NCBI GenBank assembly: GCA_041905795.1
Contig: JAYRKL010000007.1
Coordinates: 124,001-188,000 of the forward strand
Source: SHVO01 sp041905795
GTDB taxonomy: Bacteria > Pseudomonadota > Alphaproteobacteria > Rhodospirillales > Rhodospirillaceae
DNA: 64,000 nt
Direction of reading: 5' to 3'
The notes below the pieces were generated by a model that was given only the letters and a program-made list of their open reading frames with translations, was not told the origin of the DNA and searched no databases. Positions 40,804 to 49,721 of the stretch are shown one piece after another (position 1 is the first letter of the stretch; every line of letters begins with the position of its first letter). A program made the translations under genes and the position numbers.

Positions 40804-41742
40804 ATGACACGCATTGTGGTGACGGGCGGCGCCGGGTTCATCGGTTCCCATATATGTGAACGGCTCCTGGCCGCCGGCAACGAGGTGCTGTGTGTGGATA
40901 ACTTCTTCACCGGGCGCCGGCAGAACATCACGCCGATGCTCGCCAACCACAATTTCGAGCTGATCCGGCACGACGTCACCTTCCCGCTCTATATCGAGGC
41001 CGACCAGATCTACAACATGGCCTGCCCGGCCTCGCCGGTGCACTACCAGTTCGATCCGGTGCAGACCACCAAGACCAGCGTCCACGGCGCCATCAACATG
41101 CTGGGGCTGGCCAAGCGCACAAAGGCGAAAATCCTCCAGGCTTCCACCAGCGAGGTCTACGGCGACCCGGCCATTCATCCGCAGGTGGAAAGTTACTGGG
41201 GCAACGTCAATCCCATCGGCCCGCGCGCCTGCTACGACGAAGGCAAGCGCTGCGCCGAAACCCTGTTCTTCGACTATTACCGCCAGCACAAGCTGCGCAT
41301 CCGCGTGGTGCGCATCTTCAACACCTATGGCCCGCGCATGCTGCCGGACGACGGCCGCGTGGTGTCCAACTTCGCGGTGCAGGCGCTCAAGGGCGAGCCC
41401 ATCACGGTCTACGGCAAAGGCGACCAGACCCGGTCGTTCTGCTACGTCGACGATACCGTGGACGGGATCATCCGCCTGATGAACGCGCCGGACGACGTCA
41501 CCGGCCCGGTCAACATCGGCAATCCCGTGGAGACCACGGTCTACGAACTGGCGGAAAAGATCATCAAGCTCGCCAAGTCGCCGTCGAAAATCATCCACAA
41601 GCCCTTGCCGCAGGACGACCCCGTGCGCCGCCGTCCCGATATCGGCATCGCCAAGGACAAGCTGTCGTGGCAGCCGTCCGTCGCTCTCGACGACGGCCTG
41701 GAACGCACGGTGCATTTCTTCCGCGGACTGCTCGCGCAATAG
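40804..41742 (+). CDS. UDP-glucuronate decarboxylase-like NAD-dependent epimerase
   Basis: 312 residues, extended short-chain dehydrogenase. NAD motif VTGGAGFIGSHICERLL at residues 6-22, TSEVYGDP with catalytic Ser, and YDEGKRCAE with the Tyr-xxx-Lys pair; the combination YNMACPASPVHYQ, GPRACYDEGKR and FNTYGPRM matches UXS (UDP-glucuronate to UDP-xylose). It would supply UDP-xylose for surface polysaccharide or LPS. ATG 40804. hldE follows 16 nt downstream, so both may serve envelope glycans. Confidence 0.88.
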   Translation: MTRIVVTGGAGFIGSHICERLLAAGNEVLCVDNFFTGRRQNITPMLANHNFELIRHDVTFPLYIEADQIYNMACPASPVHYQFDPVQTTKTSVHGAINMLGLAKRTKAKILQASTSEVYGDPAIHPQVESYWGNVNPIGPRACYDEGKRCAETLFFDYYRQHKLRIRVVRIFNTYGPRMLPDDGRVVSNFAVQALKGEPITVYGKGDQTRSFCYVDDTVDGIIRLMNAPDDVTGPVNIGNPVETTVYELAEKIIKLAKSPSKIIHKPLPQDDPVRRRPDIGIAKDKLSWQPSVALDDGLERTVHFFRGLLAQ

Positions 41743-41758
41743 ACCGGACGGGCCATCC

Positions 41759-43261
41759 ATGCCTTCAGGCCCCGACGGTTCCGATCCCAGCGCGCCCTTT
41801 GAGCAAGCGGCGGCCGGACTGATCGGCGATTTCGCCGGCCGGCGCATCCTGTGTGTCGGCGACGTGATGGTGGATCACTCGCTCTACGGCGAAGTCAAAC
41901 GCCTGTCGCCGGAAGCCCCGGTGCCGGTGGTGCGCGTCACCCGCGAGTCCAGCGACCTTGGCGGCGCCGGCAACGTGGCGCGCAATATCGCCGCCCTGGG
42001 CGCGTCCTGCGCCTTCGTGTCGATCATCGGCGACGATCGCGGCGGTCAGCAGGCCAGCGAATTGCTGGCGCGCCTGCCGCAGACCGATCCCTACCTGCGC
42101 GTCGCGAAGGGCCGCGAAACCACCATCAAGAACCGCTTCTTCAGCAACGACGGCCATCATCTGCTGCGCGCCGACCGCGAAACCGTGATGCCGCTGACCG
42201 GCGCCGATCTCGCCGACCTCGAACGCGCGGCGGCGGCGGAGATCGTCCGCTGCGACGCGGTGATCCTGTCCGACTACGCCAAAGGCATGCTGACCACCGG
42301 CCTGGCGGCGGCCGTGATCGCCGCCGCGCGCGCCGCCGGCAAGCCGGTGATCGTCGATCCGAAAACGTCCGATTACGAGCGCTACCGCGGCGCCACCATC
42401 ATCACCCCCAACCGCGCCGAACTGGCCGAAGCCACCGGCATGGCGGTGGAGTCCGACGCGGCCATTGTCGCGGCTGCGCAAGTCCTGCGCGGCCGCACCG
42501 GCGCCGCCGCCATCCTGGTCACACGCTCCGGTGAAGGCATGAGCCTGGTCGCCGGCGACGGCGTCTATCATCTGCCGGCCGAGAACCGCGAAGTGGCCGA
42601 TGTCACCGGCGCGGGCGATACCGTGATCGCGGTGTTCTCGCTGGCGGTGGCCGGCGGCGCATCCATGGTCGCGGCGGCGCGGCTGGCCAATATCGCTGCG
42701 GGTATTGTCGTCGGCCGCCAGGGCACGGCGGTCGCCACCGCCGCCGATCTCACGGCGGCGCTGCGGCACAGCGGTTTGGCCGGGGCGGAAGAGAAAATCG
42801 TGGACCGTGCGACCGCCGCCGCGAAGGCCGGCGACTGGCGGCGGCAGGGCTTGAAAGTGGGTTTCACCAACGGCTGCTTCGATTTGCTGCATCCCGGCCA
42901 TGTCTCGCTGCTGCGCCAGGCGCGCGCCGCCTGCGACCGCCTGGTGGTGGGTTTGAACAGCGACGCTTCGGTCAGACGCCTGAAGGGCGAGACCCGGCCG
43001 GTGCAGACCGAATCCGCGCGGGCGACGGTCATGGCCTCGCTGGCGTCGGTCGATCTGGTGGTGATCTTCGGCGAAGATACGCCGCTGGACCTGATCGAAC
43101 AGGTGCGGCCCGACGTGCTGGTGAAAGGCGCGGACTACACCCGGGACAAGGTGGTCGGCGGCGATTTTGTCGAGAGCACCGGCGGGCGGGTAGTACTGGC
43201 GGAGGTGGTGCCGGCGTTTTCGACCACCGCGACCATTGCCTCGCTCAAGAAACCTGGGTGA
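41759..43261 (+). CDS. hldE: Bifunctional heptose-7-phosphate kinase/heptose-1-phosphate adenylyltransferase HldE
   Basis: 500 residues. Two steps of ADP-heptose synthesis for the LPS inner core. Residues 1-330 are a ribokinase-like kinase (VGDVMVDHSLYGEVKRLSPE, LGGAGNVARNIAALGA, catalytic VTGAGDTVIAVF). Residues about 360-500 are a nucleotidyltransferase (GFTNGCFDLLHPGHVSLL with the HxGH motif, GLNSDASVRRLKG). In some bacteria the two parts are separate genes; here they are fused. ATG 41759. Confidence 0.95.
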   Translation: MPSGPDGSDPSAPFEQAAAGLIGDFAGRRILCVGDVMVDHSLYGEVKRLSPEAPVPVVRVTRESSDLGGAGNVARNIAALGASCAFVSIIGDDRGGQQASELLARLPQTDPYLRVAKGRETTIKNRFFSNDGHHLLRADRETVMPLTGADLADLERAAAAEIVRCDAVILSDYAKGMLTTGLAAAVIAAARAAGKPVIVDPKTSDYERYRGATIITPNRAELAEATGMAVESDAAIVAAAQVLRGRTGAAAILVTRSGEGMSLVAGDGVYHLPAENREVADVTGAGDTVIAVFSLAVAGGASMVAAARLANIAAGIVVGRQGTAVATAADLTAALRHSGLAGAEEKIVDRATAAAKAGDWRRQGLKVGFTNGCFDLLHPGHVSLLRQARAACDRLVVGLNSDASVRRLKGETRPVQTESARATVMASLASVDLVVIFGEDTPLDLIEQVRPDVLVKGADYTRDKVVGGDFVESTGGRVVLAEVVPAFSTTATIASLKKPG

Positions 43262-43285
43262 TGATGGGGGCTTGGGGGACCGACG

Positions 43286-43675
43286 ATGAAAAAATCAGGA
43301 TCGCATCTTCTGGCTTGTGCCGCGGGGCTGGCGCTCTCGGCCTGCGGCAATGACGGCCGCCTGTTCCCCGATGTGAAGACCGCCGAAGTCTTCGGCACCC
43401 AGTACGCCGCTCCGGCGCCGACCGTGCGCCAGCCGATCCTGCCGGAAATGCTGGTGCCCTGCCGCGGCCATGTGCTGGTGCCGGCCATCGGCATGCTGCT
43501 GGTGCCGCGCGGCAAGGAAGCGCCGGCGGAAGGCCAATACCTCAAGGAAGAGCACCTCACCGCGCCCTACCGCATCCTGCCGCCGGGTGCGCGCATCAGC
43601 CAGGAAATCAGCCCGGCGCGCCTGAATGTCGAACTGGACCGCGATGGCCGCATCACCGGCCTGTATTGCGGCTGA
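43286..43675 (+). CDS. Lipoprotein with peptidase-inhibitor-I78-like C-terminus
   Basis: 129 residues. Signal peptide with lipobox LSAC (Cys 20 in LACAAGLALSAC). The C-terminal RILPPGARISQEISPARLNV and ELDRDGRITGLYCG match the end of the I78 peptidase inhibitor family (the RLNVELD..G.I...CG block); the central part has a conserved pair of cysteines (VPCRG and YCG). Inhibition of a protease is inferred from the family, not shown. ATG 43286, 24 nt after hldE, same strand. Confidence 0.72.
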   Translation: MKKSGSHLLACAAGLALSACGNDGRLFPDVKTAEVFGTQYAAPAPTVRQPILPEMLVPCRGHVLVPAIGMLLVPRGKEAPAEGQYLKEEHLTAPYRILPPGARISQEISPARLNVELDRDGRITGLYCG

Positions 43676-43723
43676 GCGCGTTTCCGGGAAAGCCGTTCCG
43701 TCCGGACAGGCGCCGAAAATACA

Positions 43724-44272
43724 TCAGTAATCTTGAATCCGCGGATCGGTCATGGCGTTGAGCCTTTGACCGGCGGCCAAGGCAAACCGCAATGTCAGCG
43801 CCTTGCGCCGGCCGGCGTGCAGCGGATGATGCGGCGCCTGGCGTACCACCGCCGCCGAGTAGTTATCGGCGATGATGACGCCGCAGGTGGCAGGCAGGAT
43901 CTGCCAGGGGAAGTGCGGCGGCACGGCGAAGGAAAACGCGTCGCAGTAAGGCACGTATTCCAGCCACTTGGCGTCGCCCCTGAAATCCTCGGGCGTGCTT
44001 TTCACTTCCACCATCAGGATGACGCCGGCGGCGTTGAGGCCCACCACATCCGCCCGCCGGCCGTTGCCCAGCTTGAATTCCATCAGGTTCGAGAACCCCA
44101 GGTCATCCATCCAGCGGCAGACGCCGCGCGTGACGGCGGCGGTCACTGCCGGCGGCGACATGGCGCGGCTCAGGGTGCTGTGGGCCTCTGCGCCGGGTGC
44201 GATCACCGGCGCATCGGCGGCGCCGAAGTCAGTTGCAGAAACCAGATCGGACAAGCCCGGGATGTTCCTCAT
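43724..44272 (-). CDS. mmcB: MmcB family DNA repair protein (putative endonuclease)
   Basis: 182 residues. MmcB is a LexA-regulated mutagenesis/repair factor in Caulobacter; members have a restriction-like fold. Visible: NGRRADVVGLNAAGVILMVEVKST with the D..E-x-K nuclease core, GDAKWLEYVPYCDAFSFAVP, and GVIIADNYSAAVVRQAP. ATG 44272 starts MRNIPGLSD; the frame continues upstream without family resemblance. Divergent from panD. I see no clear SOS box in the 190-bp gap. Confidence 0.85.
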   Translation of the reverse strand: MRNIPGLSDLVSATDFGAADAPVIAPGAEAHSTLSRAMSPPAVTAAVTRGVCRWMDDLGFSNLMEFKLGNGRRADVVGLNAAGVILMVEVKSTPEDFRGDAKWLEYVPYCDAFSFAVPPHFPWQILPATCGVIIADNYSAAVVRQAPHHPLHAGRRKALTLRFALAAGQRLNAMTDPRIQDY

Positions 44273-44462
44273 ATGTTCCCCCGCACCGCACTCTACGGCG
44301 CGCCGCGTCCGCTCGCAACAACATGACCGACAAGCCAGGGCCAACAAGCGGGCCAGCAAGGGAGGCAAGGACATGGCTGCCATCGCGTCCTCGTGTGTTT
44401 TATTCGCCGGCTAACTCCCTATGGTGTCGCCGCTTTTTTGGTTTGAGACGGTGGAGACGACG

Positions 44463-44882
44463 ATGAAAGTGATCCGGGCCAAGCTTCACGGCATCAAGGT
44501 GACGGGGGCGGATCTGCATTATCACGGGTCCATTACCCTGGACCCCGAGCACGGCGCGGCCGCCGGGCTCTATCCCACCGAGTTCGTGGAGATCTGGAAC
44601 AAGAATTCTGGCGCCCGCATCACCACCTATGTGATCTACGGCGTGCCGGGATCGCGCTGCTGCATCTTGAACGGCGCCGCGGCGCGCACCTGCCAGAAGG
44701 GCGACGAGCTGATCATCGCCGCGTCGGACGACGTGCGGCCGGAAGACCTGTATGCCTTGAAGCCGAAGGTGTTGACCTTCACCCCCGACAACGACATCGA
44801 CCAGGTGCTGCAGTACGAGGTCTACAAAGGACCCGAGCGGGATTTCGATTTCCGGATCGTTGACCTGACGCCGCGTAAGTAA
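44463..44882 (+). CDS. panD: Aspartate 1-decarboxylase precursor
   Basis: 139 residues. Makes beta-alanine for pantothenate. It is self-processed at Gly-Ser in ADLHYHGSITLD (Gly22-Ser23), where serine becomes the pyruvoyl group; EIWNKNSGARITTYVI and LNGAAARTCQKGDELIIA are the family blocks. ATG 44463 follows GGAG at about 7 nt. Bacteria of this group often lack panD and get beta-alanine otherwise, so its presence is informative. It is followed by the duplicated 3' end of the next, convergent gene. Confidence 0.92.
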   Translation: MKVIRAKLHGIKVTGADLHYHGSITLDPEHGAAAGLYPTEFVEIWNKNSGARITTYVIYGVPGSRCCILNGAAARTCQKGDELIIAASDDVRPEDLYALKPKVLTFTPDNDIDQVLQYEVYKGPERDFDFRIVDLTPRK

Positions 44883-44893
44883 AGCGGCGGACT

Positions 44894-44932
44894 ACTGGCC
44901 GGTGGTGATGCGCTCAACAAGCTGCTTCACAG
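44894..44932 (-). repeat. Duplicated 3' end of the nitronate monooxygenase-like gene
   Basis: A 39-bp stretch nearly identical (one mismatch inside, G/A at 44903) to 44978-45016, the last 12 codons and stop of the adjacent gene. Read on the minus strand it again encodes VKQLVERITTGQ and stop. The 45 bp between the copies hold a small hairpin GGCCGTTTACGGCC (44938-44951). Confidence 0.85.
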
Positions 44933-44975
44933 CCAAAGGCCGTTTACGGCCGTCTAAAACAAAACGGCAGGGCAC

Positions 44976-46373
44976 TCACTGGCCGGTAGTGATGCGCTCA
45001 ACAAGCTGCTTCACAGTCGGCACGAAGCCGTTGCGGTACCAGGGGTCTTGCCCGAAGCGATACGCGTTATGACCGGCGAACATCAGTTCCTGTTCGATGT
45101 TGCCGTCGTGGGCGATGTTCTGCAGGGTCTTCTGGATGCAGAAGCTGCGCGGATCGGCTTTGCGGCCGGTGGCGCCTTCTTCGTTCTGCGACCAGTTGGA
45201 GAAGGCGCAGGCCGACAGGCAGCCCATGCAATCGATCTGGTCGACGCGAATCTCTTCGGCCTTGGGCGGGGTCACGAAGATCAAGGTCGCGTCGGGGGTT
45301 TTCATGGTTTCGGTAAACCCGGCCGCGATCCAGGCCGCGGCGCGCACCTTGTCGGCGGCGGTCACATAGACATCGCGTTTGCGCGCGCCCACCGACAGCG
45401 TCGTGTCGTGGGCGCCCACGGGCTCGGGCGTAAAGGGAATCTGGCGCTCGCTGCGCTGATGCAGCTCGTCCAGGAACGGATTGCGCACCGCCGACGAATA
45501 GAAGCCGGTGGGGCTGAACCTCTGCAGATCGACGTCACCGGGCCGCAGTTCGGCGAGGCGTTTCTTCCACTCCGGTGAAATCGGGCTTTCCTGGGTGAGC
45601 AGCGGGCGCGTGCCGAACTGGAACGCCACCGGGCCGATCTCCGGATTGTCCAGCCAGTGTTCCCATTCCGACAGCCACCACACACCGCCCGCCATGATGA
45701 TCGGCGTCCGCTGCAGGCCGGCTTCGTTCATCACCGCGCGCAGGGCGGCGACGCGGGGATACGGATCCTCGGGATGGCGCGGGTCTTCGGAGTTGGACAG
45801 GCCGTTGTGACCGCCGGCCAGCCACGGGTCTTCATAGACCACGCCGCCCAGCAGTTCGGAGAATTTGTGATAGGCGCGTTTCCATAAGGCGCGGAAGGCG
45901 CGGCCCGAGGAAATGATCGGGTAGTAATGCAGGCCGTAATGCGCGGCGATTTCGGCGAGTTTATAGGGCATGCCGGCGCCGCAGGTGACGCCCTGGATGA
46001 TGCCTTTGCACTTCTCCATGACGCCGTGAAGCACACGCTCCGCGCCGCCCATTTCCCAGAGGATATTGATGTGCAGGCGGCCCTGGCCGCCCCGCGTTTC
46101 GTGGGCGATGCGCGCCTGGGTGACGCCGCCGTCGATGGCGTAGCGCACCAACTCTTCGTGGCGTTCCTTGCGGGTGCGGCCGTGGTAGATCTGCGGAATG
46201 AATTTGCCGCCGGCGTCGTAGGAGTCGGCGTTGACGCCGGAGAAGGTGCCGATGCCGCCGGCGGCGGCCCAGGCGCCCGACGACAGGCCATTGGACACGG
46301 CCACGCCTTTGCCGCCCTCGACGAGGGGCAGCACTTCCTGGCCGGCAATGACAATCGAATTCAGCGCCTTCAC
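44976..46373 (-). CDS. Nitronate monooxygenase-like flavoprotein with C-terminal cysteine cluster
   Basis: 465 residues. TIM-barrel of the 2-nitropropane dioxygenase/FabK-like family: LPLVEGGKGVAVSNGLSSGAWAAAGGIGTFSG, GVTCGAGMPYKLAEIAAHY, IIMAGGVWWLSEW and VAFQFGTRPLLTQE (FMN phosphate site). Unlike simple members it ends with a cysteine-rich region, DCMGCLSACAFSNW and RSFCIQ, which could bind an iron-sulfur cluster. True substrate unknown. GTG 46373 is taken because homologues begin at KALNSIVIAGQEVLPL; the frame is open further upstream. Its 3' end is duplicated downstream. Confidence 0.85.
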   Translation of the reverse strand: MKALNSIVIAGQEVLPLVEGGKGVAVSNGLSSGAWAAAGGIGTFSGVNADSYDAGGKFIPQIYHGRTRKERHEELVRYAIDGGVTQARIAHETRGGQGRLHINILWEMGGAERVLHGVMEKCKGIIQGVTCGAGMPYKLAEIAAHYGLHYYPIISSGRAFRALWKRAYHKFSELLGGVVYEDPWLAGGHNGLSNSEDPRHPEDPYPRVAALRAVMNEAGLQRTPIIMAGGVWWLSEWEHWLDNPEIGPVAFQFGTRPLLTQESPISPEWKKRLAELRPGDVDLQRFSPTGFYSSAVRNPFLDELHQRSERQIPFTPEPVGAHDTTLSVGARKRDVYVTAADKVRAAAWIAAGFTETMKTPDATLIFVTPPKAEEIRVDQIDCMGCLSACAFSNWSQNEEGATGRKADPRSFCIQKTLQNIAHDGNIEQELMFAGHNAYRFGQDPWYRNGFVPTVKQLVERITTGQ

Positions 46374-46487
46374 GATGTTCTTCGTCCCAACCCGCGAACT
46401 ATGGGAAGTCCGCGCGCAATATAATGTGCCTCGACCCTTCAACCAAGCTTGCTAGTCAGTGGTGGTACACCAAGAAGCCCTTGAAAC

Positions 46488-47213
46488 CTAAGGAAAACTC
46501 TTCAGCAGAACCCCGGGGACGTCACTGAACAGCGCGTCCACGCCCCAGGAGAACAAAAGGCTCGCCCGGGCCTCGTCGTTGACGGTGTAGGCGGTCACCT
46601 TGCGGCCGGTGGCATGGACCGCGGCGACGATCTCCCGGCTCAGGTGCCGATGGTTCGCGCCCACCGATACCACCTCAAGTTTGTCCGCCGCCTCCCGCCA
46701 GTCCTCCGCCACATGATCGAACAGGATGCCCCGGGGCCAGCCCGGCTGGACGTCCCTGGCGGTGGCGACGGCGGTGCGGGAAAAGCTCGAGATCAGGGGC
46801 GCTGCGCCGTCCCAGCAGGCGCGGGCGGTGGTCAGCGCCACGTCGGCGGTCTCCTGCTCGCGCCCGGCCGCCGGCTTGATCTCCATATTGAAGCCGAGGC
46901 CCAGCTCGGCGAACAGTTCGAGGGCTTCCTCGAGGGTCGGCACCGGCTCGCCGGAAAAATTCCGCGAGAACCACGAGCCGGCGTCGAGATTGCGCAGCAC
47001 GTCGAAGGGTGTGTCGCCGATGGCGCCGGCGCCGTCGGTGGTGCGGTCGAGCACGTCGTCGTGGAAGATCACGGGGCGCCCATCGGCCGTGAGCACCACG
47101 TCGAACTCGACCCATTTGGCGCCATCGGCCGCGGCCTGGCGGAACGACGCCAGCGTGTTCTCGGGCGCCAGCCTGGGCGAGCCGCGGTGCGCGATGATGC
47201 GGGGAATCTGCAT
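46488..47213 (-). CDS. ugpQ: Glycerophosphodiester phosphodiesterase
   Basis: 241 residues, cytoplasmic (no signal peptide). Hydrolyses glycerophosphodiesters to glycerol-3-phosphate. IIAHRGSPRLAPENTLASF has the catalytic His and the metal Glu, EFDVVLTADGRPVIFHDDVLDRTT the second His and acidic pair, and NMEIKP follows. C-terminal TVNDEARASLLFSWGVDALFSD is typical of the UgpQ group. ATG 47213. Separated from pnp by a hairpin at 47223-47249. Confidence 0.92.
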   Translation of the reverse strand: MQIPRIIAHRGSPRLAPENTLASFRQAAADGAKWVEFDVVLTADGRPVIFHDDVLDRTTDGAGAIGDTPFDVLRNLDAGSWFSRNFSGEPVPTLEEALELFAELGLGFNMEIKPAAGREQETADVALTTARACWDGAAPLISSFSRTAVATARDVQPGWPRGILFDHVAEDWREAADKLEVVSVGANHRHLSREIVAAVHATGRKVTAYTVNDEARASLLFSWGVDALFSDVPGVLLKSFP

Positions 47214-47222
47214 CAGGAAGAT

Positions 47223-47249
47223 GCCCCCGCTCGGAGAATGAGCGGGGGC
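47223..47249. terminator. Hairpin between pnp and the phosphodiesterase gene
   Basis: A perfect 10-bp stem, GCCCCCGCTC (47223-47232) with GAGCGGGGGC (47240-47249). Both flanking genes are read on the minus strand, where only a short pyrimidine tract follows, so it probably stops or processes the pnp transcript but is not a textbook terminator. Confidence 0.65.
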
Positions 47250-47257
47250 TTTCCTTC

Positions 47258-49384
47258 TTAGGTGGCGGCGGTTTCGCCGGCTTCGAGATCGGCGCCGGTG
47301 GCCTGGTCCACGCGCTTCATGGACAGCTTCACCTTGCCGCGGTCGTCGATGCCAAGGCACTTCACCTTCACCACGTCGCCTTCCTTGACCACTTCGCCGA
47401 CGGTCTGCACGCGCTTGGGCGCCAGTTCGGAGATGTGCACGAGGCCGTCGCGCTTGCCGAGGAAGTTCACGAACGCGCCGAAGTCCATGGTTTTGACGAC
47501 GGTGCCGGTGTAAATGACGCCGACTTCCGGCTCCGCGACGATGTCCTTAATGCGGCGCACGGCTTCGTTCATCATGTCCTGATCGGCCGAGGCCACGCGC
47601 ACGGTGCCGTCGTCCTCGATGTCGATCTTGGTGCCGGTGGTTTCCTGCAGCTCGCGAATGACCTTGCCGCCGGTGCCGATGATCTCGCGGATCTTGTCCT
47701 TCGGCACGGTCAGCGTGGTGATGCGCGGGGCATGCTGGGCCACCTGGTCGCGGGCGCCGGTCATGGCCTTGGCCATTTCGCCCAGGATGTGCAAGCGGCC
47801 GTCCTTGGCCTGGCGCAGCGCGATATCCATGATCTCGCGGGTGATGGACGTGATCTTGATGTCCATCTGCAGCGAGGTCACGCCGGCGCTGGTGCCGGCG
47901 ACCTTGAAGTCCATGTCGCCGAGGTGATCTTCGTCACCCAGGATGTCCGACAGGACCGCGAAGTCGTTGCCTTCCTTGATCAGGCCCATGGCGATGCCCG
48001 CCACCGGACGGGCCAAAGGCACGCCGCCGTCCATCAGCGCCAGCGAGGTGCCGCAGACGGTGGCCATGGAGGACGAGCCGTTGGACTCGGTGATTTCCGA
48101 GACCACGCGCAGCGTATAGGGGAACTGGTCGCGGCCCGGGATCAGCGGGTTGATGGCGCGCCACGCCAGCTTGCCGTGGCCGATTTCGCGGCGGCCCGGG
48201 CTGCCCATGCGGCCGGCTTCACCCACGGAATAGGGGGGGAAGTTGTAGTGCAGCATGAAGTACTGGCGGTATTCGCCTTCCAGGGCGTCGATGATCTGTT
48301 CGTCCTGGCCGGTGCCCAGGGTCGCGGTGACCAGCGCCTGGGTTTCGCCGCGGGTGAACAGAGCCGAGCCGTGGGCGCGCGGCAGCACGCCGACTTCCAC
48401 TTCGATCTGGCGCACGGTCTTGGTGTCGCGGCCGTCGATGCGGGTGCCGGTCTTGAGGATCTGGCCGCGGACCACGTCCGCTTCCATGTGCTTGAACACG
48501 CCGCCGGCAACGGCCAGTTCGGCGGCGTTGTCGCCGAGGCTGGCGATGGCCTTCTTCTTCACGTCGCCGACCGCGGCATAACGTTCCTGCTTAACCCGAT
48601 TCCGATAGGCGGCGTCGAGGTCGGCGGTAAACGCTTTGAACTTGTTCTTCACGATCGCCACTTCCGGGGCTTCCGGGGCGAGGGTGAACGGTTCCTTGGC
48701 GCAGGCTTCGGCCAGGCTGATGATCATATTGATCACGGTCTGCATCTGGTCGTGGCCGAAGTTGACCGCGCCCAGCATGACTTCTTCCGACAGTTCCTTG
48801 GCTTCGGACTCGACCATCAACACGCCTTCACGGGTGCCGGCGAGGACGAGATCCAGCACCGACTTCGGGGCTTCGTCCATGCGGGTGTTGAGGACATACT
48901 GGCCGTCGATGTAGCCGACGCGGGCGGCGCCGATGGGGCCCAGGAACGGAATGCCGGAGATGGTGAGCGCCGCGGACGCGCCGATCATGGCGACGATGTC
49001 CGGGTCGTTCTTCAGGTCGTGCGACAGCACCGTACACACCACCTGGGTTTCGTTGCGATAGCCGTCAACGAACAGCGGGCGGATCGGACGGTCGATCAGG
49101 CGCGAGGTCAGCACTTCCTTTTCGGTGGGGCGGCCTTCGCGCTTGAAGAATCCGCCCGGGATCTTGCCGGCGGCGAACGCTTTTTCCTGATAGTTGACGG
49201 TCAGCGGGAAGAAATCGACGCCGGGCTTCGGCGACTTGGCGCCGACCGCGGTGCACAGCACGGTGGTCTCGCCGTAGGTGGCCAGGACGGCGCCGTCAGC
49301 CTGACGGGCGATCTTGCCGGTTTCCAGGACCAGCTTGCGGCCGCCCCATTCGATTTCTCTGCGATGAATTTTGAACATGGACAT
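47258..49384 (-). CDS. pnp: Polyribonucleotide nucleotidyltransferase (PNPase)
   Basis: 708 residues. Phosphorolytic 3'-5' exoribonuclease of the degradosome. Two RNase PH-like domains (first begins FKIHRREIEWGGRKLVLETG; second includes IDGRDTKTVRQIEVEVG and TRGETQALVTATLG), a KH domain (IREIIGTGGKVIRELQE) and S1 domain (GTVVKTMDFGAFVNFLGKRDG). The start is ATG 49384 (MSMFKIH), with GAAGGAAG upstream; the second ATG, 49378, is an alternative. Follows rpsO after a 337-bp leader. Confidence 0.96.
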   Translation of the reverse strand: MSMFKIHRREIEWGGRKLVLETGKIARQADGAVLATYGETTVLCTAVGAKSPKPGVDFFPLTVNYQEKAFAAGKIPGGFFKREGRPTEKEVLTSRLIDRPIRPLFVDGYRNETQVVCTVLSHDLKNDPDIVAMIGASAALTISGIPFLGPIGAARVGYIDGQYVLNTRMDEAPKSVLDLVLAGTREGVLMVESEAKELSEEVMLGAVNFGHDQMQTVINMIISLAEACAKEPFTLAPEAPEVAIVKNKFKAFTADLDAAYRNRVKQERYAAVGDVKKKAIASLGDNAAELAVAGGVFKHMEADVVRGQILKTGTRIDGRDTKTVRQIEVEVGVLPRAHGSALFTRGETQALVTATLGTGQDEQIIDALEGEYRQYFMLHYNFPPYSVGEAGRMGSPGRREIGHGKLAWRAINPLIPGRDQFPYTLRVVSEITESNGSSSMATVCGTSLALMDGGVPLARPVAGIAMGLIKEGNDFAVLSDILGDEDHLGDMDFKVAGTSAGVTSLQMDIKITSITREIMDIALRQAKDGRLHILGEMAKAMTGARDQVAQHAPRITTLTVPKDKIREIIGTGGKVIRELQETTGTKIDIEDDGTVRVASADQDMMNEAVRRIKDIVAEPEVGVIYTGTVVKTMDFGAFVNFLGKRDGLVHISELAPKRVQTVGEVVKEGDVVKVKCLGIDDRGKVKLSMKRVDQATGADLEAGETAAT

Positions 49385-49721
49385 TGGTGGTCTTCCTTCT
49401 TCCCCTCATGGACCGGCGCCGGATTGCGCGCCCAACTCGACCGCCCAAAACCCACCAAGTCGCGCGCCCAACGCGCGCTTCAAAAATGTGGGTTGAAAAC
49501 GGACCGAGGGTTCGAGCCGGGATTTCGATCCTCGGCAGAGATGCTCTGCCTTCTCCACGCAGCGCGTTTCCGCCTCAGCGGGGTACACGCTTAATTTTCA
49601 GCGGTCTTACTTCAAACCCGGCTCCGGCCGCTGGTGGCTGTGAATACGGCAACGCGCCCGGCTTGGACTGCTCCAAGGGGCGCTAAGCCGTCCTCACCGG
49701 AACCGGGTAATGGCCAGCGTA
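49385..49721 (-). other. Long rpsO-pnp leader with hairpins
   Basis: 337 bp without a gene. Dyads: GCGCGC/GCGCGC around CCAAC (about 49462-49478) and GGCAGAG/CTCTGCC around ATG (49534-49550); CCGAGG with CCTCGG (49504-49533) is a longer stem. In enterobacteria the pnp leader has an RNase III-cut stem used for autoregulation; the stems here could do the same. No open frame of note. Confidence 0.45.

Noticed and set aside
47435..49594. A 719-codon plus-strand frame opposite pnp
   Set aside because: Same composition shadow; pnp on the other strand has full conserved domains.
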